The position numbers and the translations under genes are program-made. A stretch of DNA of 64,000 bases from Colocasia esculenta (Eukaryota > Streptophyta > Magnoliopsida > Alismatales > Araceae): contig CM024758.1 in the NCBI GenBank assembly GCA_014218235.1, positions 100,911,698 to 100,975,697 of the forward strand, given 5' to 3'. How positions within the stretch are numbered: position 1 is the first letter of the stretch; each line of letters starts with the position of its first letter. Below are positions 45,914-57,634 of this stretch, in pieces. The notes below the pieces were generated by a model, which did no database searches, was not told the origin of the DNA, and was given only the letters and a program-made list of their open reading frames with translations.

Positions 45914-46651
45914 TGTTGCCTAGCTAGCAAGCCCAGAGGGGGGGGAGGGGGTGAATGGGATTTAAAATTCTTTTAGATTTAACACCTGTCAACAAGAAGC
46001 TTTAACAAAAAAACACTAAGTTCGATTGTTAGTGTTAGTGATAAGGAAGACAACAAACCAATAAGCACACAACACAAGAGATTTTTATCCTGGTTCGGAC
46101 CTCCTATCCCAAGGAGTTCTACGTCCAGTCCCCAAGCAACAACTTGGGATTTCACTAACCAAGGGTACTGTCCCCCTTAAGGACCCTTACACATCCAGCC
46201 GCAGCTGGCCTTCTCTTCTAACCCCGAAGAGGTACAAACCACCCTGATGCACAGGTCTTCCTTCCTTAACGAAGGGAATACAAACCACCTGTTTCCAGCA
46301 GGTCTTCTCTTTACAACTCGAAGAGGAACTTCACAACAGATGTGAATAAAAGAAAATGGCCCCTAGACCAAGCTTACAACAAATGCTTGATCTGAGGCAA
46401 GGTTTGAGAGAGAAAAGATTTGTACTAGAAAATCTCTCAGAACTAGAACAGCTCTATCAAGGTTAAGGAAGAAGGATCGAGAGCTGAGAGCTATAGAAAA
46501 ATGATGGAATGAAGTAGGCGCTCTTCTTGTTCGTTGAGGAATTCTTTGAAGGCTCTATCACATAAAAATTAAAATTATCGAACTGGGAGTCTTTAGTCCT
46601 CCATATATCTTCTATTGAGAATATAGCCGTTTGAAATGGCCGTTGTCTCTA
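45914..46651 (-). mobile_element. Element C 5' LTR, first piece in plus coordinates
   Basis: It starts TGTTGCCTAGC and matches 16,297-17,030 of the other LTR. It stops at CTCTA, where D was inserted. No gene is present. Confidence 0.92.
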
Positions 46652-49600
46652 TGTAAGGCCCTAGAATTTTACTCTCTTATATATGTGTATGATTTTGTGA
46701 AGAAATTTTGCTTGTGTGTGTGTGAATACAAATATACATATATACTATTTGATGTATTGTTGTAAATATGTGTATATATATTTTATTGTACAAGTTATTT
46801 ATTTACATTACATAAATAGTATTATTTAATGTATACATTGTATATTCCATGTGCATGCATTGCATAAATATGATTTTCTGCAGTTTTTAAGTTCTGGCAA
46901 AGCGACTAGTAGGCGTCCACATGAATGGATGTTAACCCCAAGTCAGCGGTCACATCGATGGACGCCAACCCCAGTTTGGCGGCCAGTGATGTTGATGTTA
47001 GGCTCCCAGATCTGTTGCGTTTTCAGATCCAGAAACGCCTCTGATATTATCGCCCTTGGTTTAGGAAACCGTTCCCCAACGGTAACCTAGCCTACCCTAA
47101 ACGCATCTTCGACCCAAACTCTATGAAAGACCCAGTTTGGGGCGCTGTTGGGTCCTTTTGACTCTTTTGTCAAAAACCCTAACTTTCATGTGCGAAACCT
47201 GATCTTTGAACCCGTGGATCCGGTGATTTGAAGCATCATCCGGTGTTCTTCTTCGACTGGGAGGAAGTCTGGACATCGAGGATCGTCTTCCCAACCCGGT
47301 GTACCTTAAAGATCATCATCAAAACCCGGATTTGAAGGATTTCGGGGACTCTTTGGCTCAGGCCGAGGAGGGCTTCTCCGGCTTGATTCGCTGTTTGTAG
47401 ATTTGTTTGAGGGCAAGTAAATCCTCTACATTGACCATACCTATGTCTAGTAGGTCCTAGGGAATTTTATGGATTTTATTCGTGTCCTGGAACCCCCTTT
47501 CTCTTTGACTTTTGTGAGTTCTGTCTATTTTTCTGCAGACATGAACTTAATGGCAAGCTTTGATGCTGTTAAGATCCGAAGTTGGCAGCGGCCTTTGTTG
47601 CCGTTAACTGGTAGGTGGCCACCTGTGTGCCGTTGAGTTCTTCAGGCAGGGACAATATGTCTGTCTGCACTTCATAAATTATTTTCTAGACTTCTGCACA
47701 TGAGGATATAATGTAAATTTTATATGTTATGTAATACATCTAGAGAATCATGTTGTAAAATTTCTGTGAAATTTCGTTGAATGTTTTATTTATTAAAATT
47801 ATCTGAATTAACTGTCAAACAGGGTTTTAATAATTGTAAATTTCTGTTTATGTGATTCATGTGGAAATTGAGTGTTATAGAATTTCTGTATGATGTGTAT
47901 AGATGTCAGTTTATACCACAAGATTTAGTAAATTATCTGATGTTCATGTAAATAATTAAAAATTTTGAACTATAAAACAGTAAGTATGCACGATTAGTTT
48001 TAAATCTTCAATAAATTGTATGATGCCAAATTAATTTACAAGAATTGTATGTAGTCTCATGACTGTTGTATACAAGTTTTAGAATAGAGGAATGTGTACT
48101 TGGCACTGTGTACCATGCTTAATTGATGACTTCATAAATTAGGCAGAAAACATGTTTTATTTATCATAAATTGTGTATGATTCCGAAAAATATGAAAATT
48201 TGTATGCATGATGCTTTATCTATAAATGTTTTGCAGTTAAAATTTCATGTAAATTGAGCAACAGTAGTTACTGGATTCATTATTTCATCATGAAAAGATT
48301 AATTAGAGCATGTTTAGAGTAATTAACGATAATCTAGTTAATTGCAGCCTGATTTGAATTAAATTATGATTGTTTAACTCTTTAAACAGTAGTACCATGC
48401 TAGGTAAACCTGAAATATGTGATTTTTTTTTTTGTGAGCATGGAACATTTGTTTAAAACAACATATTAAGTATGTGTTTTAAAATGAGAAAATTGTGTAA
48501 ATGTGCCATGGGTGACACTGCTACCTTAGAGGGCTGAGGAGCTGTACCGTAGTAAAGTCCCTACGGGAAGGTTCATATGAGTAAGTGAAATCCCATGGCC
48601 ATTGGGATAAAATCCTAAAGGCGGACAAATACCGCTGGTTAGGGTGGAGAGTGCTTCTCCCGGTTCTGCGCAGTAACTAAGATTTATCACTGAAATGCCT
48701 AGGTGATAGATATGTGTGTGATGTGATAAATGTGTGTCCTTCTAGAGGTGGTTCGGACTATGTGTCACGACATATAATGAGAATAATGTGGTTTTGTATA
48801 TATGTGAAATTGTGCATGTAAATGATCATGTGTAAATGTGAACTAATGTGATAATATATGAAATGGTGATCCAAACTGTAAATGTGTTTTATTTATGTCA
48901 AAACAGCAAGCTTATTGTGTTTATAAAGTGATATGCATGTGGAAAAGTACATAGAAACCATGTTAGAAACATTCTTCCTTTATGTGTAAAACTCCATGTT
49001 TAATTGCGTTATGATACAAAAAAATTTGAATTTCAATATTGTGTTAAAAATTGTGTAAAAGCATGTGGTAGGCTTATCATTGTGACATGAACATAAACCA
49101 TGTACTATGTGTCATGAAATTGATAGAAGTATCATGTTAGGTTTTTCTTAAAGATTGTTTAAATCCACGTTCATGTACCTATGAGATTGTTAAAGAGTAA
49201 AATGCCATGTGATGTATGTATGCTTAATATATGGGAAATTACTTGCTAAGTCTTTGGACTCATTCTTGCTTCGGCGTACAGGTGCAGGTGTCTCTACTTC
49301 TTCCGAGGAGTTGGTTCAGAGTGACTCGGAGCGAGAGTAGGAGACTGCTTGTGGAGATAGCGATATTGTACTTTTCATTTCATAGTATGTAATAAAGGAG
49401 GACTTGTACTACATAGAATTCATGTAATTTATTTAGCTGCAAGTTGTGGACAATGTACTTTTTTTAAATTTCTCAATCATTAAATAGTTAGTTCCTTTTT
49501 GTACTATATAGACTATGGATTAATGTGGATGATGGAATAAGATATTTATTTCCAGTTCTTTTATTCCGCTGTTATGTATTCATACTTATGTACATCTCGA

Positions 49601-49677
49601 CCTAATAAATGTGATGGGTAAATGTCCCACTGTGGGTGGGTTGGTATAACCGTATCGGTATAAGGAAGGTCGTCACA
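46652..49677 (+). mobile_element. Element D 5' LTR
   Basis: It is 3026 bp. It differs from the 3' LTR by about 16 substitutions in the first 345 bp (about 5%). The TATA position holds TATGAAA (47,122-47,128) against TATAAAA in the 3' copy. A stem-loop AGTC/GACT lies at 49,249-49,260. No gene is present. Confidence 0.93.
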
Positions 49678-49682
49678 GAGAT

Positions 49683-49693
49683 TGGTATCAGAG
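49683..49693 (+). other. Primer binding site of element D
   Basis: TGGTATCAGAG, five bases after the LTR end, matches initiator tRNA-Met. Confidence 0.85.
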
Positions 49694-49825
49694 ATACTGG
49701 TTGAGATAGTACATGAATATGCATATACCATCATCTTCATTATATGCTAAGTCTCTATAGATTGTCCACATAGATAGGAATTAGATAGTTTAGTTCTTAA
49801 TCAGGATTAAATTGTTTTGCAGGCT

Positions 49826-50059
49826 ATGGCTTCTCGAGGTAGGCGTGGTGTTCCTGCTCGTGGGGATGAGCAAAGGGGAGAGGAGAGAGTTGAGCCCAGG
49901 CGTGGAGATCTGGGTGAGCAGCAGGCCCCAGTACCCCAGGGTCCTGTACTTCCTCCACCGCCACCAGTGGATTATGGAGTGTTCATGCAAGGTCTAGTTC
50001 AGGCTATGCAGACATAGGCCCATACCCAGGCTGCACTCCAGGCTCAGCTGGAGGCTCAA
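49826..50059 (+). pseudogene. Element D: gag exon 1
   Basis: ATG at 49,826 follows the acceptor-like TTGTTTTGCAG by three bases. It encodes MASRGRRGVPARGDEQRGEE and then a Pro/Gln-rich part (APVPQGPVLPPPPPVDYGVF, MQGLVQAMQT). TAG at 50,015 probably replaces a Gln codon. It ends at a codon boundary in ALQAQLEAQ, directly before a GT. Confidence 0.75.
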
Positions 50060-50154
50060 GTTAGATCAATAAGATAGAGTAGTCTGTTTTATTTAAATTA
50101 TGTGTTTCCTATGTTGCTATATTGTATATGTGTGTCTTATGTTGTTTGTTGTAG
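50060..50154 (+). other. Element D: candidate gag intron 1 (95 bp)
   Basis: It starts GTTAGATC and ends TTTGTTGTAG, is AT- and T-rich and holds in-frame stops. Removing it joins two Gln/Ala-rich pieces (EAQ and QAQ) at a codon boundary and reconciles the two reading frames (frame 2 before, frame 1 after). The donor is weak. Confidence 0.65.
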
Positions 50155-50358
50155 CAGGCTCAGGTGCCAGTTCCCCAGCCTCATGACCATGGTGGACCCT
50201 CCATCATGGAAAAGTTCAAGAGAATGGCTCCACCCTCTTTTAAGGGGGAGAGTGATCTGTTGCTTGCGGAGAGCTGGATGAGGGAGATTGAAAAGATCTT
50301 CCGAGCGATTAGGTGTGCTGAGGATGACAAGGTCACTTTAGCCACCTATATGCTACAG
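50155..50358 (+). pseudogene. Element D: gag exon 2
   Basis: It encodes QAQVPVPQPHDHGGPSIMEK, FKRMAPPSFKGESDLLLAES and CAEDDKVTLATYMLQ, the first half of the gypsy Gag domain. Its end (ATYMLQ) aligns with ASYQLQ of B and GVYQLK of A. Confidence 0.8.
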
Positions 50359-50436
50359 GTAGGTGTAAATTGTTTATATATTTATTTCTTTAAGCCTAGA
50401 TTGTCTGGATTTGGTCCTTATGGAATGTCTTGGCAG
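50359..50436 (+). other. Element D: candidate gag intron 2 (78 bp)
   Basis: It lies between CAG and GAG, with donor GTAGGT, T-rich middle and acceptor TCTTGGCAG. It sits in phase 0. A and B run straight from the preceding to the following conserved residues, with the same number of residues up to the WW pair, so these 78 bases are an exact extra block in D. Its length is a multiple of three and it has no in-frame stop. Confidence 0.8.
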
Positions 50437-51180
50437 GAGCGAGTTGATGTGTGGTGGTCCTCGTTGCTTCGTACCCGGTTCGAGGACGGTGCTGTAGAGG
50501 TGTCTTGGGACGAGTTTGTGAGACTCTTCCGAGCCAAGTTTGTTCCGGAACACATCCAGGACAAGATGGAGCAGGAGTTCCTTTCCTTGACTCAGGGCTC
50601 CATGACTGTACTGGAGTACGAGGCCAGGTTTGTTGAGCTATTGAAATATGCCCCTCACATTGTAACTGATGAGCGCAGGAAGGTGAAGAAGTTTGTGATA
50701 GGTCTGAGGCCATCACTGAGGATGAGGTTGGTGGCATTAACCATCGTACCCTCGATGAGGCTCTTAGAACGGCTTGTCGGCAGGAAGGAGAGATGGAGCA
50801 GTATCTTGAGGAGAAGAAGGCTTTTTAGAAGAGGCCTGCAGCTCTGTTCCAGAGGCAGGAGAGAAAGAAGGCGGCACATCAGTCACCGCAGCGTCCTGCG
50901 ACATCGGGAAGTTGTCAGGTATCTTCTCAGCATTCCCCCAGTGGCAAGAAGGAGTGTCCTCATTGCGGGAGGGCACATGGTGGTTCGGAATGTTGGAAGT
51001 TGGCGGGGAAGTGCTTGAAGTGAGGGAGCAGCGAGCATAGGATCAAGGATTGTCCCAGGCTTCAGCAGGGAGCACAGCGTGGAGTGGCACCAGCCCCAGC
51101 AGCGCTAGTGACAAGACGACCAGGGAGACCTCAAGCCCCAGCATGAGTGTTTGCGATAGCTCGTGAGGACGCCGAGTAGG
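50437..51180 (+). pseudogene. Element D: gag exon 3
   Basis: It encodes ERVDVWWSSLLRTRFEDGAV, LTQGSMTVLEYEARFVELLK and KKFVIGLRPSLRMRLVAL. A one-base loss near 50,733 shifts the frame. It goes on with DEALRTACRQEGEMEQYLEE and a first Cys/His cluster CPHCGRAHGGSECW. A second knuckle (KCLK-stop-GSSEHRIKDC) has TGA at 51,021 in place of its second Cys. Other stops lie at 50,826, 51,144 and 51,177. Confidence 0.82.
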
Positions 51181-52765
51181 CGGAGCATGTCACCGAAGGT
51201 ACGGTTCTTTTCATGGGTGTGCACGCTAGGGTTTTGTTCGATACGGGTGCTACCCACTCGTTTATTTCCGAGAGTTTTGCTAGGCAGTTAGTTTCAAAGT
51301 CATGGTTAGAGTCTGAAGAGTCATAAGTCCCTCTATCTGTGCACACACCTGCGGATACGGTATCGACTAGGAAGTGTATTCCGTCTTTACCGGTGTGTAT
51401 TGAGGATAGAGTATTAGAAGGGTATTTCTTCTTGCTTAAGATGAAGGACTATGATACAATTCTTGGTCTGGATTGGCTAGAGGAGCACTATACGTTGGTA
51501 GATTGTCGTGGAAAGAAGATTGTCTTCCGCATTCCCGGTGAGGATGAATTTTCTCATCCATTGCCAAGGAACTTAGCGGGAAAGTTTGTCATCTCTGCCA
51601 TGAAGGCAATGAGAATGGTGAGCAAGGGTTGTGACGCTTTTCTTGCCAGCGTGGTATTAGTACCTAAAGCTGATGAGTCACCTACTCTTGAGGAGATAGA
51701 TGTAGTGCAGGATTTTCCAGATGTCTTTCCTGATGATTTATCTGGATTGCCACCGGCTAGAGAGATAGAGTTTACGCTAGAGTTGCTTCCAGGCACCTCT
51801 CCTATCTCAAAGGCCCCTTATCGGATGGCACCTGCGGAGTTAGCGGAGCTAAGGAAGCAGTTGCAAGATTTGTTAGATAAGGGATTTATTCACCCTAGTG
51901 TTTCTCCTTGGGGCGCACTTATATTGTTCGTGAAGAAGAAGGATGGGTCACTTAGGTTATGCATCGATTATAGGAAGCTAAACCAAGTGACTGTGAAGAA
52001 CACGTATCCCTTACCTCTGATTGATGATTTGTTTGACCAGCTGCAGAATGCATCGGTCTTTTCTAAGATTGATTTCCGGTCTGACTATCATCAGTTGAGG
52101 ATTAGGAGCGAGGATGTGTCCAAGACGGCTTTTAGAACCCGTTATGGACAGTATGAGTTTTTGGTCCTTCCGTTTCATCTGACCAACGCCCCTGCAGCGT
52201 TCATGGATCTCATGAACAGGGTGTTTAGACCTTACCTAGATAGTTTTGTCGTGGTTTTCATCGATGACGTGTTGGTCTATTCTCCAGATGAGGCCACACA
52301 CCGTCAGCATTTGAGGGTAGTGTTGGAAGTTCTCTGAGAGCACAAGTTGTATGCAAAGTTCAGCAAGTGCGATTTCTGGATGCGCGAGGTTCATTTCCTT
52401 GGGCATGTTATCTCCGGTGCAGGTGTAGCAGTTGATCCATCGAAGGTCCAGGCTGTTATGGATTGGGAGATTCCCAAGACCCCTTCGGAGATTCGGAGTT
52501 TCCTTGGTTTGGCAGGTTATTTTCGGCGATTTATTGAGGGATTTTCATCCATTGCTGCCCCTTTGACCAAACTAACCAGGAAGGGTGAGAAGTTTGTTTG
52601 GTCCGAGGAATGTGAGAGTAGCTTTCAATTATTGAAGGCTAAGCTTACTTCCGCTCCAGTATTGGTATTACCTAGTGGTGATGAAGGTTTTGCCATTTAT
52701 ACGGATGTGTCTCGGATTGGCCCTGGCTGTGTATTGATGCAGCAAGAAAGGGTAGTAGCTATGCT
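51181..52765 (+). pseudogene. Element D: protease, reverse transcriptase and start of RNase H
   Basis: Protease has VLFDTGATHSFISESF with Asp codon at 51,240. After TAA at 51,324 a long frame follows with MKDYDTILGLDWLEEHYTLV, PYRMAPAELAELRKQLQDLL, FVKKKDGSLRLCIDYRKLNQ, SKIDFRSDYHQLRI and VVFIDDVLVYS (catalytic Asp pair 52,263-52,268). TGA at 52,335 probably replaces CGA. RNase H begins AIYTDVSRIGPGCVLMQQ, then a one-base loss near 52,760 shifts the frame. RT motifs are otherwise good. Confidence 0.9.
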
Positions 52766-54559
52766 TCTCGCCAATTGAAGGATCATGAGCGTAACTATCC
52801 AACTTATGATTTGGAGCTTGCGGCAGTGGTGCATGCACTGAAGATCTGGAGACACTATCTTTATGGTGTCAGATTTGAGGTGTTCACTGACCATAAGAGC
52901 CTAAAGTATCTTTTCTCCCAAAAGGAATTAAACCTTAGGTAGAGAAGATGGATTGAGTTCCTGAAGGACTATGACTTCGACCTCTAGTATCATCCTGGAA
53001 AGGTGAATGTTGTAGCAGATGCCCTTAGTAGGAAGAGGTCATCGCTCTAGCAGGATTGGAAGATGTTGGAGGATGCGGCATGCGCGATGACTGAGTTAGA
53101 GCCATCTTTGTGCCAAGCGTTTGTAGCTCAGTTGTCTATTAGGTCTTTGGTATTGGATGAGGTGATCGAGCAACAGAAAGCCGACCCTAGACTCCAAGAG
53201 TTGGTGGGCAAGGCAGGCATTGCTCGTGATGAGGATGGTGTAATTAGATTCCATCACCGCGTTTGTGTTTCGGACATTGTAGATGTTCCTGAGCATGTAT
53301 TAGCAGAAGCTCATAGGTCAAGATTCTCCATTCATCTGGGTAACACTAAGATCTACAAGGATTTGAAGAGATCTTTTTGGTGGTCTGGTATGAAGAAGGA
53401 TGTAGCGGAGTATGTGTCTAGATGTCTTGTATGCCAGCAAGTGAAGGCTGAGCGGCAGCGACCATCTGGTCTTATGCAGAAGATGGAGATCCCAATATGG
53501 ATGTGGGAAGCTGTCACTATGGATTTTGTTTCGGGTTTGCCTCGATCTAGATGGGGTAATGAATCGATTTGGGTAGTGGCAGATAGATTCTCAAAGATTG
53601 CGCATTTCTTACCTATGAAGAAGAAGCAGTCAGTAGATAGTTTAGCTAGATTATATGTTAGTAGTATTATTAGATTGCATGGTGTCCCGAAGTCGATCAT
53701 TTCAGATCGAGATCCGAGATTTACTTCGAGGCTGTGGAAGGGTCTTCAGGATGCATTAGGTTCGGAGCTGAAGCTTAGTTCGGCGTTTCATCCCCAGACC
53801 GATGGACAGTCCGAGAGGACTATCCAAACGCTCGAGGATATGTTGAGGGCGTGTGCTCTGGATTGTAAGGATGATTGGGAGCGCCATTTACCTCTTGTGG
53901 AGTTCGCATACAACAACAGCTTTCATGTGAGCATTGGTATGGCTCCATTTGAGGCATTGTATGGTAGGCCTTGTAGATCTCCTTTATGTTGGGAGGAGAC
54001 CAGTGACAGGCAGTTGATCGGTTCGGAGTTAGTCCAGGAGACTTCGGATAAGGTCCAGCTTATCAGGAAGTGGCTTGTTGCGGCATAGGATAGGCAGAAG
54101 AGTTATGCCGACAACATGAGGAAGGATTTAGAGTTCGAGGTAGGTGAGCATGTCTTTTTGAAGATTTCACCTACTCGAGGTGTAGTTAGATTTGGAAGGC
54201 ATAGTAAGCTAAGTCCTAGATTCATTGGCCCATATGAGATTCTCAGACGATTGGGCAATGTGGCATATGAACTAGCTTTACCCCCAGCTTTAGCTAGCGT
54301 TCATCCTGTTTTCCACGTATCTATGCTCAGGAGGTATGTCAGAGATCCATCTCATGTTATTAGCCACGAGCCAGTAGAGATCCAGCCAGATCTTTCTTAT
54401 GTGGAGAAACCAGTAGCTATTCTTGACCGGAAGGTTCAGCATCTCCGGAACAAGAGCATTGCGTTGATAAAGGTGTTATGGTGCAACTTCTCGCGAGAGG
54501 AGGCTACTTGGGAGCTTGAGGATGTAATGAAGAAGAAGTATCCTAAATTGTTTGAGTAG
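52766..54559 (+). pseudogene. Element D: RNase H end, integrase and chromodomain
   Basis: It has NYPTYDLELAAVVHALKIWR, FTDHKSLKYLFSQKELN, KDYDFDL and HPGKVNVVADALSRK with TAG at 52,940, 52,985 and 53,048. Integrase shows EAHRSRFSIHLGNTKIYKDL with CLVCQQVKAERQ, VTMDFVSGLPRSRWGNESIW, SIISDRDPRFTSRLWKGLQ and HPQTDGQSERTIQTLEDMLR. One more TAG lies at 54,086. The C-terminus has RHSKLSPRFIGPYEILRRLG and the chromodomain-like AILDRKVQHLRNKSIALIKV with FSREEATWELEDVMKKKYP. The natural stop is TAG at 54,557. Confidence 0.92.
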
Positions 54560-54591
54560 TATCGGTCTAATTTCGTGGACGAAGTTTCTTT

Positions 54592-54604
54592 AAGGGGGAG
54601 AGGG
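54592..54604 (+). other. Polypurine tract of element D
   Basis: AAGGGGGAGAGGG lies directly before the 3' LTR start TGTAAGG. Confidence 0.9.
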
Positions 54605-57600
54605 TGTAAGGCCCTAGAATTTTACTCTCTTTTATAGGTGTATAATTTTGTGAAGATATTTTGCTTGTGTGTATATGAAGACAAATATACATATATACTA
54701 TTTGATGTATTGTTGTAAATGTGTATATATATTTTATTGTACATATTATTTATTTACATTACATAAATAGTATTATTTAATGTATACATTGTATATTCCA
54801 TGTGCGTGCATTGCATAAATATGATTTTCTGCAGTTTTTAAGTTTTGGCAAAGCGACCAGTAGGCGTCCACATGAATGGACGTTAACCCCAAGTCAGCGG
54901 CCACATCGATGGACGCCAACCCTAGTTTGGCGGCCAGTGATGTTGATGTTAGTCTCCCAGATCTGTTGCGTTTTCAGATCCAGAAACACCTCTGATATTG
55001 TCGCCCTTGGTTTAGGAAACCGTTCCCCAACATTAACCTAGCCTACCCTAAATGCGTCTTCGACCCTAACTCTATAAAAGACCCAGTTTGGGGCGCTGTT
55101 GGGTCCTTTCGACTCTTTTGTCAAAAACCCTAACTTTCATGTGCAAAACCTGATCTTTGAACCCCTGGATCCGGCGATTTGAAGCATCATCCGACGTTCT
55201 TCTTCGACTGGGAGGAAGTTTGGACATCGAGGATCGTCTTCCCAACCAGGTGTACCTTAAAGATCATCATCAAAACCCAGATTTGAAGGATTTAATTTGG
55301 GGACTCTTTGGCTTAGGCCAAGGAGGACTTCTCCGACTTGATTCACTGTTTGTAGATTTGTTTGAAGGCAAGTAAATCCTCTACATTGACCATACGTATG
55401 TCTAGTAGGTCCTACGGAATTTTACATATTTTATTCGTGTTGTGGAACCCCCTTTCTCTTCGACTTTTGTGAGTTCTATCTATTTTTCTGCGGACAAGAA
55501 CTTAACATCAAGCTTTGATGCCGTTAAGATCCAAAGTTGGCGACGACCTTTGTTGCCGTTAACTGGTAGGCGGCCACCTGTGTGCCGTTGGGTTCTTTAG
55601 GCAGGGACAGTATGTCTGTCTACCCTTCATAAATTATTTTTCGGACTTCTGTGCATGATGATATATTGTAAATTTTATATGTTATGTAATACATCTAGAG
55701 AATCATGTTGTAAAATTTCTGTGAAATTTTGTTGAATGTTTTATTTATTAAAATTCTCTGAATTAACTATCAGACAAGGTTTTAATAATTGTAAATTTCA
55801 GTTTATGTGATTCATGTGGAAATTGAGTGTTATAGAATTTCTATATGATGTGTATAAATGTCAGTTTATACCACGAGATTTAGGAAGTTTTTTGACGTTC
55901 ATGTAAATAATTAAAATTTTTGAACTGTAAAATAGTAAGTATGCACGATTAGTTTTAAATCTTCAATAAATTATATGATGCAAATTAATTCACAAGAATT
56001 GTATGTAGTATCATGACTGTTGTATACAAGTTTTAGAATAGAGGAATATGTACTTGGCACTGTGTACCATGCTTAATTGATGACTTCATAAATTAGGCAG
56101 AAAACATGTTTTATTTATCATAAATTGTGTATGACTCCGAAAAATATGAAAATTTGTATGCATGATGCTTTATCTGTAAATGGTCTGTAGTTAAAATTTC
56201 ATGTAAATTGAACAATAGTAGTTACTGGATTCATTATTTCATCATGAAAAGATTAATTATATCATGTTTAGAGTAATTAACGATAATATAGTTAATTGCA
56301 ACCGGATTTGAATTAAATTATGATTGTTTAACTCTATAAGCAGTAGTACCATGCTAGGTAAACCTGAAATATGTAATTTTTTTGTGAGCATGGAACATGT
56401 GTTTAAAACAACATATTAAGTGTGTGTTTTAAAATGAGAAAAACGTAAAAATGTGCCATGGGTGACACTGCTACCTTAGAGGGCTGAGGAGTTGTACCGT
56501 AGTAAAGTCCCTACGGGAAGGTTCATATGAGTAAGTGAAATCCCATGGGCATTGGGATAAAATTCTGGAGGCAGACAAGTACCGATGGTTAGGGTGGAGA
56601 GTGCTTCTCCCGGTTCTGCGCAGTAACTAAGATTTATCACTGAAATGCCTAGGTGATAGATATGTGTGTGATGTGATAAGTGTGTGTCCTTCTAGTGGTG
56701 GTTCGGACTATGTGTCACGACATATAATGAGAATAATGTGATTTTGTATATATGTGAAATTGTGCATGTGTAAATGATCATGTGTAAATGTGAACTAATG
56801 TGATAATATATGAAATGGTGATCCAAACTGTAAATGTGTTTTATTTATGTCAAAACAGCAAGCTTATTGTGTTTATAAAAGTGATATGCATGTGGAAAAG
56901 TACATAGAAACCATGTTAGAAACATTCTTCCTTTGTGTGTAAAACTCCATGTTTAATTGCCATTATGATACAACATAAATGTGAATTTAAATATTATGTT
57001 AAAAATTGTGTAGAAAGCATGTGGTAGGCTTATCATTGTGACATGAACATAAACCATGTACTATGTGTCATGAAATTGATAGAAGTATCATGTTAGGTTT
57101 TTCTTAAAGATTGTTTAAATCCACATTCATGTACCTATGAGATTGTTAAAGAGTAAAATGTCTTGTGATGTATGTATGCTTAATGTATGGGAAATTACTT
57201 GCTGAGTCTTTGGACTCATTCTTGCTTCGGCGTACAGGTGCAGATGTCTCTACTTCTTCCGAGGAGTTGGTTCGGAGTGACTCGGAGCGAGAGTAGGAGA
57301 CTGCTTGTGGAGATAGCGATATTGTACTTTTCATTTCATAGTATGTAATAAAGGAGGACTTGTACTACATAGAATTCATGTAATTTTTTTAGCTGCAAAT
57401 TGTGGACAATGTACTTCTTTTAAATTTCTCAATCATTGAATGGTTAGTTCCTTTTTGTACTATATAGACTGTGGATTAATGTTGATGATGGAATAAGATA
57501 TTTATTTCTAGTTCTTTTATTCCGATATTATGTGTTCATACTTATGTACATCTCGACCTAATAAATGTGATGGGTAAATGTCCCACTGTGGGTTGGTATA

Positions 57601-57629
57601 ACCGTACCGGTATAAGGAAGGTCGTCACA
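54605..57629 (+). mobile_element. Element D 3' LTR
   Basis: It is 3025 bp. TATAAAA lies at 55,073-55,079. A stem-loop GAGTC/GACTC lies at 57,204-57,217. An ORF at 55,157 of 72 residues has no recognisable features. Confidence 0.93.
55073..55079 (+). promoter_or_regulatory. TATA box in the D 3' LTR
   Basis: TATAAAA is followed by GACCCAGTTTGGGGCG, at about 470 bp from the LTR start. It is intact here and mutated in the 5' LTR. Confidence 0.75.
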
Positions 57630-57634
57630 CTCTA

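Larger units (their letters stand above)
46652..57629 (+). mobile_element. Element D: decayed Ty3/gypsy chromovirus (Tekay-like) with introns in gag
   Basis: Target duplications CTCTA (46,647-46,651 and 57,630-57,634) flank it. LTRs are 3026 and 3025 bp, starting TGTAAGGCCC and ending GGTCGTCACA. It has a primer site, gag-pol with chromodomain and a polypurine tract. It is 11.0 kb long. It was inserted in the 5' LTR of C. Confidence 0.95.

Noticed and set aside
50164..51018. 284-residue ORF as one continuous gag product
   Set aside because: It reads through the 78-bp intron-like block and goes out of frame after about 50,733, so it is not the ancestral protein.
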